This document shows positions 23,306-36,000 of a stretch of 64,000 nt of DNA, piece by piece. Both the position numbers and the translations under genes were made by a program. This stretch comes from Plutella xylostella (Eukaryota > Arthropoda > Insecta > Lepidoptera > Plutellidae). Within the stretch, counting starts at the first letter, position 1. The number at the start of each line of letters is the position of its first letter. The DNA lies in assembly GCF_932276165.1 (NCBI RefSeq), contig NC_063987.1, positions 9,052,001 through 9,116,000 on the forward strand, in the 5' to 3' direction. The notes beneath the pieces were generated by a model that made no database searches, had not been told where the DNA came from, and saw only the letters and a program-made list of their open reading frames with translations.

Positions 23306-24068
23306 GGTCTATGTTTTAACGACTAAAATTAAATTACAAAAAATAAACAAACCCCACACAACAACCGTTCCCTAACTTTGACAGTGTTTGACATTGACAT
23401 TGACAACTACACACTACTACACTATTTGACATTGACATTTTAGGTTTTTAATAATATTGCTAGTATTCTAAATTGATATAGCCGGGTAAACAGTAAAACA
23501 TGCCTGTGTCCTGCTGAAGGGACCAAAAAGGGACTTAAATTTATAAATAGAAGCTAGAAAAATCATAACCCTCCTTTTCGCTTCACTGTAGTCGGGTAAA
23601 AAGACGGTGAGCGGTGGCGGCGGTGGTATGAGAGAAAGTTTAGGTATCAACTGCACTGTATTTAGTTAAGTACTCTTTAAATATAGACAGCTAAAACTCC
23701 CTATTGTATGGTAGTTTTTTTATATATGGCAACTTTATTAAAATGATCGTTCCGGTATACAAAAAATTAAAGTTCCCTTCAAATTTAAATCGTTATTTTT
23801 TCCGAAGATAATAATTATTATGACCTGAAATTTTCTTAAACAAACAAATTCTGTGTTTTTTATACCTTTTACCTACTGATCTAAAATTAATCCTACTTAA
23901 TTAAGCGATAGTTTTTGACATCCTACTACGCTACGCTATACGATTCAACAAAACCGTGCGAAACGGAGCGTGAAATTATTTTCCGTCGCTGTGTCATCCA
24001 ACCCATAGAAATTGGACTATTTTTATATTAAAATTGCTATTTAATCAAGTTTTATCAACAAATTCATC
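23306..24068. promoter_or_regulatory. Shared upstream region, cyclin H and Ras2
   Basis: A 763-base gap between divergent start codons. Near cyclin H it carries several TGACATTGACA / TGTTTGACATT motifs (23380-23440). No TATA box is obvious for either gene, which suits broadly expressed genes. Confidence 0.45.
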
Positions 24069-27000
24069 ATGTCCAGAGGAGGAGAGAGACCAAACCAAGC
24101 GCAGACATATAAATTAGTAGTGGTCGGCGGCGGCGGTGTAGGGAAAAGTGCGATCACAATACAGTTCATTCAGGTAAGTTTACACCTTATTAGGTTATTG
24201 GTACGCCTACGAATCATATGCTGGTTTATTCTTACTCTTTTACCTATAAAAAAAACCTTTTAATATATCCGCCTACCGCTTAAAATACCATCTGTTAGCT
24301 GCAGCTTTGCCATTTGATGTTCAAATAGGTGTTTGGTTGTATGTCAAGGTTTGGGCAGATGCTTTGCCGCCCACTGGCCCGTATATGACTGATAGACCAC
24401 TGTTTTATGTTCCAGAGCTACTTCGTGACAGATTATGACCCGACCATTGAGGACAGTTACACAAAACAGTGTGTCATCGATGATGTGCCCGCTAAATTGG
24501 ACAGTAAGTACTCTATTTGTTAGCCTCAAGTAGATGCTCAGAAACAAGAGTTGTTAGGCCTAGTTACTGTACTTGGTGATTGCAAATAACTTGTTGTTAT
24601 TCATCATCACACATAAAAGACATCCACAAGATGAATCATCATCACACAAGAAGAAGTTAGTAAAGACATAATATTAATCAAAAAACATTTACTTACTACC
24701 AATACCTTTTTTTACGAGGAAAGACATCTGAGAGGACCCTTATTACATTCGGATAAGGGTAGTTTTTGTTTGTATCTGATGTCTTTCCCCGTGAAACAAG
24801 GTATAGTTAATAAAATTTGAAATTTTAATCTCATAATGAAAAACAAGTTTACTACATACTCTATTCTATTCTGTGGGGATATATTAGTACCTACACCTCA
24901 TTCACTGTAATTGAACCTTTGGGCATATCTGCAACAGGTCTATTCTGCCTTCACTCGTCCACTGCGGGTTGGTGGGTTCACATAATAATATCTAGATGTG
25001 CTAAATCTAGATATGCAAGTTTTCTCATGATGTTTTTCCTTCACTGTAAGAGTAACGGTATACTTCTATATTGTACTTAAATTCAAACAACTCATTGGTA
25101 TTTACATGTCAGAGATGGGATTTGAATCTGCTGGTGAGAGAAGTGGCCGATTACCCAACTGAGCTACCACCTCTCATGTTCAGTACTCTTTATCTTAAAA
25201 TGTATAAGTAAAAAGGCCATCTGTTGTTTTTGTAAGTACTTTGTAAGTGTAGGCTATAGTGGGATTAGAGTAGGTGTATTAGTACATAAAAAACGAATAC
25301 TTACATAATTTGTTTAGAGTATTCAATATGTGGGTTACACCATTTAGAAGTATAATTCAGAATAGCTAATTGTTTGTATTTTTAAAATAAAAAATGGCTT
25401 ATCTCTGTGTGTATCGAAAAAAAACCCTGAAAAAATCAAACCATTAAAGACTAATTAGACGAAAACCCCATCTCGCCTTGCCAGTGGAAACTTATTTATT
25501 AGATCAGATCCATCATACATATTAGAACATCCAGACATACAAAAGAGCTCACCACACAGATTATACGCCCTGGGTGGGATTCAAACCCACGGCCCATGCA
25601 ACAGAAGTGGGTTTGCTACTGCCTAAACTATGGTGTCATTGAATCGAGGCAAGAAACTTATCTATACATAAGGGCCGACAGAAAAGGTTCTATTTCCCAA
25701 CATAGTTCACACATGTGTGCTCACTCACCAGTACCTAATGCTATGTGTTTATTTGCGTTGGCGATTCTGTGTTTCGGCCTTTAGGTAACTGGGTCAAGGT
25801 TTGCCCATTTTCGACGAAAGCATGCGTATTGTTCTCGGAAAACATTTGCCATATAAAACTAAGTTTTAATTAATTTCGTATTTGGGTTTCCTCTCCAGTA
25901 CATTACTTGGAAATTGTTCTCGCTGGGCAGTATGAAGGACATAGCTTACTCAACTTACATACTTACTTGAAATATTCGTAATGTTTTTAAAGTACACTGA
26001 ATGAGGTCCCAAGATAAATCAATATTTCTGTGGTTGTAGACCTCGTTGTTCTACGAGTATGATTCTATGTAAAGCTCTCCATGTTATCTACAATGTTCCG
26101 AAAATTGATAATGCACTAGAACCTTGTCAAATTCGAGTGTCAAAATTTTGTCGAAGCTCGTGTCGCCGTATTGCAGACGGTACTAGTTTTACCAAAACCG
26201 AAGTAACGAGACCTAAATCGCAACCTTTATTTAGTTAGTACAGTGTTCCTTGGTTTACTGCACCTTGGCGCGTTAGCGGCTATATCCATGGTTAATAGAC
26301 TACTTCTTACAATATGTACATAGGTACATACATCATAATATTATAATATTAAATTAATATTATACACACTCCCGTAATTCCCGATGTGAGAGTCAGAGGT
26401 CAGCTTTTCGCTGTACTTACGTTATAGGTCGCGAGCCGTATCGCCGTTTTTGAATGGGTACAATGTAAGTACGGTCGCCTGCGCCTAAAAGTATACAGGC
26501 GGAGTTTTTAAAATAGCGATCCCTGATGATGAAGGGTCCAGCTACATCTGTTCAGCTAAATCCGGGGACGTGTTCTGTGTAGCATTTTTTATGTGAATGT
26601 GCTTGAGCAGCATGTGAGTTTGAGATCGGGGTACACATCTAGACTCAAGAAGTTTTTCTCACTTAACGGTAAGAGCAAAATCACTTGAGTATCCTCTGAC
26701 CCCCAACGCAGACGGTTCCGAGTATGCAATCACGATAGATGGGTCAAAATTGCAGCTAGGCGCAGCCACTTACGGACCTAGAATACCCCCTTTTCAAGAA
26801 TTAAGCAGCGCTTCCTAACATATTCATAGTATCCGCTGACCAAGTAGCTAGAGTCGCTATAGTATGTGTGATGCTATATTCATGTGTCCGTATTAGTATC
26901 CTCTGACCCCCTCCCCCCGCAGTCCTGGACACGGCGGGGCAGGAGGAGTTCAGCGCGATGCGCGAGCAGTACATGCGCTCGGGCGAGGGCTTCCTGCTCG

Positions 27001-28736
27001 TGTTCTCCGTGTGCGACCGCGCCAGCTTCGACGAGCTGTACAAGTTCCACCGCCAGATACTCAGGGTGAAGGATAGAGATGAGTTCCCTATGCTGATGGT
27101 GGGGAATAAGGCGGATTTGGAGACGCAGCGGGCGGTGAGTTTGAAGACTGAGTAGCTGAAAGGAACTTTAAGATAATGTCGTCTCTTTCTGTCCGTATAC
27201 TGTTAATACAAGTCTACAATATTTTTAAAGGCAATTATACCTTAAAGTTCCTTTCTGAAAATTAGCGTACCTGCCGTATTCAGAGTTACGCGACTCTGAA
27301 TACGGCAGATCATTCATTAGCTTAAATAAATATTTTTTTAATGCCTCTGCTGAGTATGGCAGTAATTGTGCATGTAATGGCGGCTGTAGCAGGGCGACTA
27401 GTGTGACTGACCTGCCACCGTTAATACCTGTACAAAAGCTATTTGATTCGATCAAGATTGAAACAATAACTGTAGTCCAATCCGATAAATACGTAACGAT
27501 GTGTATGATTTGCATGATTGCACTTAATAAATTACCAGTAGGTATTCAGCAACCATCATAAATATGTAGAGAAATGTAATCATTCGCATAATGAATACCA
27601 TCATAGTTATCATCCCAACCTGTAGATCATGCTCAGAAAGAAACTATCTTATCGCATGCACATGAGTCAACTGTAAAAACAGCGCTTTCAAAAATAAGTG
27701 TGTACTTACTCGTAAACTTTTATATATTCTTTAAATTACTTATTTCTCCAATGGCATTGTAAGCCAAAAGTGGGTGAACCAAACGGTCATTCTGAACAAC
27801 TTTTGTTCAAAGAATCTAAACAACCCGTGATAAGAAGTCTATGAAAGTGATATTGTTGATCTTTGAAGACTCCCGCGTTCTTACTTCTCTCTTCTTTCGA
27901 TGCAATGGCAAGACAAGTAAGAAGGCGGGAGTCGGAAGGCGTGCTTTAGAGTTAATTCTCAATTTTATTCTTGCGTTTTTTAATTTACTCTTGCAATGAA
28001 AAAGTTCTAGTGCCATGCAACGTCAATGACATGTTCAACCTTTTCATTGCTCGCGTCTGTATCACTCCTCACCCCTCCCCACCCCCCTCCAGGTGACGCT
28101 AGAAGAGGCGCAGGCGCTGTCGCGGCAGCTGAAGGTGCCGTACATCGAGTGCAGCGCCAAGGCCAGGATGAACGTGGACCAGGCCTTCCATGAGCTCGTC
28201 AGGTCAGTACTGAGGGGATATAGTCCTTATTCCCACGTATTCTCTAGACAGACTAGCAGCATTCCAACGCCAAATTGCATACAAGCAAACTGCAATTGCC
28301 AGATTCCAAATGAATTGCTGTCAGTAGCCACAAGTAAAGACATTTTTACTGCCACTGCAAGACATGGATTTCCTCCAAGGCTATTGGTAACTGTCATAAT
28401 CAAACCGTAATCGTTCACTGCTAGACATAGGATTCTCTCGATAAATGCAACAACAGACGATAGCTACCTGTCTAAGTTTCGTGGTCTGCACTAGAGCACT
28501 CCTTTACCCCGGTTATCGGTTCTTCGGCATTTATGCTTGGCCACTTCCACTTCAATTTGCTGTCATAGTTTTCGTAAAGTATAAAAACTTGTACTACTGT
28601 ACTAAGGAGCTGGTTGGCTTCTACTAATTATTTACCTCTTCATTCCAGGCTAGTGCGTAAGTTCCAAGAAGCCGAGCGGATCCACGTGAAGAACTCCGAC
28701 AGCGGGCGCAAGAAGAAGCGCTGCGCCATACTGTAA
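24069..28736 (+). CDS. Ras64B: Ras-like GTPase, Ras2/R-Ras type
   Basis: Membrane-anchored small GTPase, 200 residues in five exons: 24069-24173, 24416-24503, 26923-27134, 28093-28202, 28649-28736. The P-loop is GGGGVGKS, the R-Ras form of the Ras GAGGVGKS, with the glycines equivalent to G12 and G13 present. The effector loop is YDPTIEDSYTKQ and switch II is DTAGQEEFSAM, with the catalytic glutamine. Base-specificity motifs are NKADL and CSAKA. The tail has a basic run RKKKRC and the CAAX box CAIL; a final leucine predicts geranylgeranyl attachment. An extra N-terminal MSRGGERPNQAQ precedes the fold, as in R-Ras. Introns 2 and 3 are long and repeat-bearing. A likely poly(A) signal is AATAAA at 30150-30155. 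Confidence 0.96.
24702..24804. mobile_element. Hairpin MITE in Ras2 intron 2
   Basis: The 27-base arms (ATACCTTTTTTTACGAGGAA... and ...CCCGTGAAACAAGGTAT) are inverted copies with about four mismatches, around an inner ACCCTTAT/ATAAGGGT stem. No coding potential. Confidence 0.6.
24857..25178 (-). mobile_element. tRNA-derived SINE with ATTCT tail, copy 1
   Basis: Read on the minus strand it begins with GGTGGTAGCTCAGTTGGGTA (A box) and GATTCAAATCCCATCTC (decayed B box), passes through CATCTAGATATTATTATG and ends in AGAATAGAGT repeats. The fuller, better kept copy is at 49682-50036. Confidence 0.75.
25490..25640 (-). mobile_element. tRNA-SINE head, decayed
   Basis: The minus strand contains TAGTTTAGGCAGTAGCAAAC and GGGTTTGAATCCCACCCAGG, which look like tRNA A and B boxes, followed by an unrelated body. 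Acceptor-stem pairing is absent, so it is not a tRNA gene. Confidence 0.5.
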
Positions 28737-29006
28737 CGCAGTGGGGAGACACAACCTGTCGCGAGCTTTAACCTGTACGTAGCCTTGTTAGTCCTTGTGA
28801 AGTGTGACGTTCATGAATATTTTCCACTGTAAAGTCTGTTTTTAGGCCTAGTTCCATCATAGTCTGTTAGATCATTAACACCCCTGTTACATTGTAATGT
28901 CATCAATGTATACGTAATCGCAATATTTAATTCTTGACAGATGTGTCAAAAGTCAACAGCTAATCCATTGTTATGATTTAACAGAGTATGGTGAAACTGG
29001 GGCTTA

Positions 29007-29134
29007 ATCTCAGATACTTAATTGACAGATTCTGAATGGTTCATCAAAGGTCGATTGTCCCGCCAATAGAACGATACGTCACTTAATCGCGGGACAATCG
29101 ACAGTCGATAAACCGGTCAGAATCTATCTGAGAT
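29007..29134. mobile_element. MITE in Ras2 3' region
   Basis: ATCTCAGATA...CAGATTCTGA at the left mirrors TCAGAATCTATCTGAGAT at the right. An inner pair TCGATTGTCCCGCC and GCGGGACAATCGA is exactly inverted. If Ras2 transcripts end at 30155, the element is part of the 3' UTR. Confidence 0.65.
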
Positions 29135-31802
29135 AACAAAACAGAGTTTATTAGTCGATAGGACTTGATCAGCGCCCCTGTCGGTAACGTTAGAAACTAA
29201 TAAAACGCATACAAACTCCTGTAGAATTACCTAACGACTGGAGTCGACAATATTCGTGATTCGCACACTGTAGACAAAGTATTACATGCACTCGGAAATT
29301 ACGCATAGACTCACAATCGCTTTCGCAGAAGTGCAGCGGATGATAAGCCCCTACCATTGTACGATACATAGAAAAAGAACAGCGCCAACGTGGTAACTTT
29401 TGGAACTAACAAATTTGCCTTACATTTTGACAGTGACAGTTGATAGGATACGCAACGTTAACGGAGGTTCTAAAATCTTGTGATCGCTGCACTTACAACG
29501 CCATCTATGGGGCGATTAGAGAATTTTACCCACGATTGTTGCAAAAGTGGTATATAGGTATAGTAAGACGTAAATAAGATGACTCAGGGGATCATACTAA
29601 ACAACTTTTGTTCTACGACTTTTGGAAATCCGCGAAAAAAATCTCTCAATAGTAGTGGATGAAGTTTTATTTTCGCAAATTCTCAAAACTCTTAAAACAA
29701 AAGTTGTTCAGAATAACCCTCGAGTCCTCCCGTTTCGGCTTAGCATAACCATTTTGGAACGCCCTGTATATGGGTCAAGTTTGTTCGATAATTATGGAAA
29801 ATGTTATAAAACGCTTTGTTTGTACGAGATTGTTTGTCTATGCGTTAGAATGTTTTTTTTTATCTTGTTCCAACTATTTTCACCGCTCGCTAAATGCTTA
29901 TTCTGTATTGTTAATTTGCCTCTCTATAGGTAAATAGGTATTGTTTTATCATTGAACGACTTGAAGGCATGCTGTACCCTACAAACATTAATAACACAAC
30001 TGAAAAAGACACTTTTAATAGTTCAATATGTCGGATTTACAAAACATGTTGTACTATGTCAAAAGCTTTTTGTAAGTACTCCAAAATATTGTAAAAATTG
30101 AAATTTGGAGACGACCTAGTACAATTATGTTCACCCTCTGAACGCAATGAATAAACAATTTTGTCTATATTCCGCAGAGGTTGTAAATTAATTTAATATT
30201 TTTAACTTCAATGGTTGTACTGCCATAACCCTAGGCTTCTTAAAATGTACCTAACCGCTAATTCTTAATGAAAAATTTGTGCTTTTAATTTTTTATTTGC
30301 ACCCTGATTCATGGTTAGCACTTTTTTTATATTTTTACTTTTATTTGTTACAGTATTTTTACACTTACTATTTTAGAAGAAAATAATCAACTTTGGTGCC
30401 ATACTACTTAGCATCACTTATTATATAAATTTGATCTCAAAGATCAGATTTTAGACTCAATACTGTTTTTTTTTATTTTTAGTACTTGCTCGTTTGTCTA
30501 ACGTTCATTATCATATTTGAGTTAATTAACACTCACGAAAGAATTACTATGAGCTTTAAATTAACTTAAACTTTGAATAAGTCAAAGATAAATTATGAAG
30601 GCACAACCAATATACGTATTTATATTTGATTTTACCAAAATGGGTAGTAATAAAATTTCTGGTTTGTGTTGTGCCTTCAAAATGAGTCTCAGTTGATAAA
30701 CGCATAATTTTTCTACCAGAGGTGCTAGGATATATCTGAATAGGGTAAGGATTGTGCTTCTTATCATTATCATTTGTCAGTTTAGCTTACTGCTGATGTG
30801 TTCTGTATGTTTACTATAATCAATAAGTACTAAGTTATACCTACATTAATCTATTGGGGATATAATCCCTATTAAGCTAGTACTCTTTGTATAGAAGAGG
30901 CATCAATGTAAACATTTAGCACTTACGGAGCACATAATATAAAAGGGCTATTGAATTTAAATTGATGTGTCTTCCAATATCTATAACTATGGCGAAAAAT
31001 TTATAACACAAAATTATTTGTAATAATGTAATCAAATCATAATAGAATATTATTATGTGTCTAATGAATTATTTGAATGTAATGAATAAAATACTTACCG
31101 AGTAATAAGGATAGGAAGATATATGAGGTACTAAAATGTTTTTGAAGCTTTTTGCTAAGTCTAGAAACCAAATACTAATTGTGTACTATTTTGTTATTTT
31201 TGATGCGAAATTAATGTTAGATATACTTAGGTTTAATTAATAATTAATCAATTAGCGTGTTATAAAATGTGTATGAAGAAGTTAATTTACCTATACGTAT
31301 AATATCCAAAAATACTATAAGGGGAGTAGGTAATTTAATTTCTGTGCTAAAAATATTTATAGGTACAATATACATTATATCAAAAGTAGCGGTTTTTGGA
31401 CATATATATTCACGTAGGCAATTTGTATATTAGTTTAAGTGAAGAGAATATATATTTTTATATCGTAGTAAGTGTACTGAGTTTTATGCATTTTTGCAAG
31501 TTTATAATAGCACAAATTTTCTGGATAACTTTTTATAGTATATTTACAGAAATTTGGAAATATATTTTGATGACATTATTCGCTTTACTGTGGTATTTGT
31601 CGCTTTCAGAAATCACCTTATTTGCTTTTGAAATAAGGATGTGTCTTTCTGTAATAACCCGTGTATGATTTAAAATATTTAAACTTGTATACATTTTACT
31701 CTGTACAAAGTGTACACCTATCTCTATATAATATCATATCTATATATTTAAGGCATTTATTTCAGCAATGAAAGTTTTCTGTGCCCCGCATTCAAGATGC
31801 CT

Positions 31803-31958
31803 AAGTGCCAATCTCTCCATTGTCGGTTATCTAACCGACAGGGATTGATTCATAAATTAAACGTCATCTCTATATAAAATTCATGACAAATGTGTCAAAA
31901 GTTAACCACTACTCCCTGGTTATGCCCTAACCGAGAATGGAGAAATTGGCACTAAACG
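31803..31958 (-). mobile_element. MITE, family 4, copy 1
   Basis: About 155 bases with inverted ends AAGTGCCAATCTCTCCATTG and GAATGGAGAAATTGGCACT. It is the inverse of the copy at 53455-53608. Confidence 0.75.
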
Positions 31959-33083
31959 TAGGAGGTATATTATGTTATGTAATCCAGTAAATTAATGGCT
32001 TTAACGAATAATTTGAGATCAATGTCTTATGTTTAACCACTAATATTATGTGTTGTAGTCCGACTCCATTAGGGTATGATAATTATTTTCGGTCATGTCA
32101 TGTGAATTTGATTCACATTTTACTCAATGTCCAATGCTTATTTGTAGAAGTGTAATAATGATGTAGTTTTATCAGTAAAATTCTATCAGTTGAATTTTAT
32201 TTCTCACGCTCCCGTGACTCCAGGGAGCTTAGTGTGAGTTTTTAACACCGAAGGAGTATAAGAGAGTGACGCGAATTTATATGGCTAGGAGGTAGTGCAG
32301 CGCTCGCACCGCTAGGTGGCGACTCTGCACCTCGTTATGAATAAGAAAATAAATATGTATAATCCCAAGGGTAGGAAGAGAGAATTACTTTCTCCATTTA
32401 ACGTTAGTTCATGTTTAATGTTTTGTCCCAGTAATATGCTAATAGGGCATGTAAGTATGTAAAATATGTAACTTTTACATACACGGTATGGGTAAATACA
32501 TAATTATTATATACTCGAGTATTGGAGTCGTAAACAATGTATGTGGTATTAACGTTTTTGTGACGTAACGTAATCGATGTCAACGAAACATTAATATAAA
32601 AATAGTTGTAGGAACGAATTGTAAATGTTGTCCGCTAATTTATAATAATTAATAATTATAACTTGTATTATAAAATATTATATTGATATTTGTAACATGT
32701 ATGTAATCTGTTTTATTTTAATTCCTCGATTAATTAGAAGCTATAGGATGGCAACACCGGAAAATACAAAAAGTACTTTTATATTCTATATTTTCAACTA
32801 TTCCTCATAAATTATATTATTATTTCGAATTCAGAGGCTATCATTAACCATTTATCTGCCATAAAAAAACACGTCAAGAACCTCTATACAATCGATTTAA
32901 TTCACTTTACAATGGTAGCTATTCTGAAACAACCAAATTCGAACTTAGCGCTGTAAAAACCCAAACATCACTCTTACTTTTATGGAACCACAAACATTGC
33001 TATCCTTCCTTTAAACCAGTTCCAACAGCACAAAACCCAAATCTGATTGCTTCACAACGTTAAATATACAAGTATTCAGCGCT

Positions 33084-36000
33084 TCACTTCTGCCGGGCAG
33101 CCATAGCGGACAAGTCAGCAATGCAGCGGTCCAGTGTAGCCTTCTCCTGGTCTGGGGTGATGGACTTGTTGACGTTGCTCACGATCCAGTCGACCATGTG
33201 CTTCTGGGAGAGGTTGCGCTCCAGCGTCGCCTTCTGGAGCTGGTAGTCCAGACGGCGTTTCACCTGGGGAGGGGAAATTGTTGAGGTTATAATGAGGGTC
33301 ATATCTGCCGAAGAACTGATAACCGTTGGGGTAGAGGAGTTCTCGAGTGGAGACCATGAACAGGCAAACTCAGCGTGAGACGCCCTCCTGCCCGCTGGAC
33401 CAACGACCTTAGGCGGGTAGCTGGTAGTGGTTGGATGAGGAAGGCTGAGGACCGAGTGTTGTGGCGCTCCTTGGGAGAGGCCTATGTCCAGCAGTGGATG
33501 ATTATTGTCTGATAATGATGATGATGTGGGTTAGGGATTTTGTCTGGAGAAAAAAGGTTGAGGGTAGTGTTGTGGCATTCCTTGGAAGATGCCTATTGTC
33601 CAGCAGTGGACGATAAGGGGCTGATGTTATGACTATGGAACTCTTTCCATGAGCTGGTTGCACACAAAATATGCGAATCCTTCTTATGTGTGGGTACCAC
33701 GTATAGGCTAGCTTATCCTCAACAGAGAGGAAAATGTTGCCATAATATTATGTAGTCTGAGCCTATCTGAAACCTAGTTAAACATTGTGAGATATGGCGT
33801 TTCGACTTTCTCCGTGTTCGGCATCATAAGGGTCACAGTGACAGTTAAATAAAGTCAATTTTTCTCTCCACCTTTAATTTGCAAGGTGCGGGTGCCTATA
33901 TAAATAGAGTGAGTCGCCCGCGCGCCTCAGTTGGTTTTTGATTTTTGAAGTGAACACTTCGGCAAAATGGCTCAATGTAGCCACGGTTCTCGTCGGCTTC
34001 GCTCCGACGGGGAAAAATATAATATTGAATTTGCGGAGTCCTCGCTGCCGGGAGCTGTAGCGTGATGCGGACCAGGCGGCGCGGGGCCTGCCGGCTGCTG
34101 CGCACGCAGCGATTGCTGAGGATTTCGCAACGAAGGTTTGAGTTGATAAGCCGTGAGTAAAATGCTATTATTTACTGCTTTTAAAAGCTCAGCCACTGGT
34201 CATAAAGTCATAATGCTCCGGCGCTTGGGGTTTTTATCCCACGCAGTAGGGTCCGATTCAATAGTCGTGGTGATGATTGATCACATATTCCGGTCCTACT
34301 AGTGGCGCTTGAGCTAGATACTTACATTAATGACCGCTTTAAGTAAAGCATATGTTAATTTTATACAGGAAAAAATTATAAAAATATATTTTTCTACCCT
34401 CAATTTCTAATATTTTTAGAAAACAGTTGATAAAAACTTTGCTATTACAATAATGCACTTGATTATAGCTTATGTAAGGCTTTACAAACAGGAGCTTTCC
34501 AGGACCGTCATAGGATTTTTTACAGGAAGCACGTGGCTCCGAGTTTCAGTATGTTGGGACATTGTGGCATGTGCGGCGAGTAATGTGATCCGCCGGTACC
34601 TACCCACTGAGGGTAGGCAGGCCGATTCGGTGAAATTGAAGTTTCGTGTAACCTGCACCCGGCCCTGTGCTCCCGCGCTGGGCGCCGTCTCGTGCCACCT
34701 GCATCGCAGCGTACACCCGGTCCTGGCCCTGGCCACCGGTTTGTGGTACCTGCATCGCTGCATAGACCCAGCCATGCACTCCTGCCCTGGCGGCTGTACA
34801 CCCGGTCCTGGCTCTGGCCACCGTTTTGTACCACCTGCATCGCAGCGTACACCCAGTCCTGGCCCTGGCGACTGGTTTGTGCTACCTGCACCGCTGCATA
34901 GACCCAGCCATGTACTCCTGCCCTGGCGGCTGTGTTGTCCCACCTGCATCGCTGCGCACACCTGGCACTCCTGTTCTGGTTGCCAGATCCAAACGCCCCC
35001 TGTCTGGGAAGAGATTTTATGCTCAGCGGAAACGCCTGCACTATTGCTAGCACGGTCATCATCATCATCAGCCATCATTATGAGCTTATTTAGAAGGTAT
35101 CGAGTAACGTGCGCTATTCATCAGTGATTTTGGCATATGCAGACGAACGTTTACTGCCAAGGTTGGTCATGTTAGCCATACAAGGGCACACCAACGAAGC
35201 CTGAGTAACCACCTGCAGTCGCCGTAGCCACATCGGCATGGATGACGACAAATCGGGTAACGTGCACCGCTTCTAAAAGTGTTATAGCACTTCAATTTGA
35301 TGCCTCCGCTGAGGTAGGGTATTCTATCAAAGCAGCTTTCTTCTGAACTGCCCAAAGTGACCTGTAGACTGCTCCTGGGGATAGTTGTGCAATAAATTTT
35401 TTATTTCGATGTCTCTGCTGAAGAAACTGTCTAATGCAGCTTTTGTTCTAAACTGCCTAAAGATCATTGGACGGCTCATGGGAATGGTGACGCACGGTAA
35501 GTACAGGAGCGTTACTCTATACTGATGAGAAACGAACGAACGAGAGCTGTCGTGCAATCGGCACGTTTAATACATACAAACAGATAGAGCGGCTCGCGCC
35601 GCAGTGCACTGAAAGTTCGTTTTTCGTCATATAAAGTGACCCCCCAGACACTATCTTAAGTATCATGACACATCGGCAGATTCCAGCTTTGAGTCTTTTC
35701 TTTTCTCGGCTGTGAGCAAAGTGAATCCCACCGGCGAGTGTTCAACCTAAAAACACTGAGCTAATTCCTGATTTCGTGAAAGTCGCTGTTGCTATACCAT
35801 ACCGCTTCACAAGTTACCGAATTTATTATGATCCTACTGTCGGGTGATCATGATCGGAGTGTCATCGCGGTTTCTGAGTGGCACCATATTAGCTGTCTTC
35901 CTTATGTCCCAGTGGATTGTGAGTGTGTATCCGAGCTCTTTGTTGAAAAATGCGTGAACCTCCTACGCAGCAGCTGTCTTATAGTTGTGTATCGAATAAA

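Larger units (their letters stand above)
28737..33083. other. Ras2 3' region to ATP synthase b 3' end
   Basis: 4.3 kb between convergent genes, very AT-rich. It contains MITEs at 29007-29134 and 31803-31958, a 75-base dispersed repeat near 29385-29470 shared in inverse with 19235-19310, and no convincing exon. A minus-strand ATTAAA at 32896-32901 is the likeliest poly(A) signal of the ATP synthase gene. Confidence 0.5.

Noticed and set aside
34453..35127. Long open frames (up to 224 codons, both strands) in the GC-rich tract
   Set aside because: They follow the minisatellite unit, exist on both strands and resemble no protein family; the codon pattern is that of a repeat.
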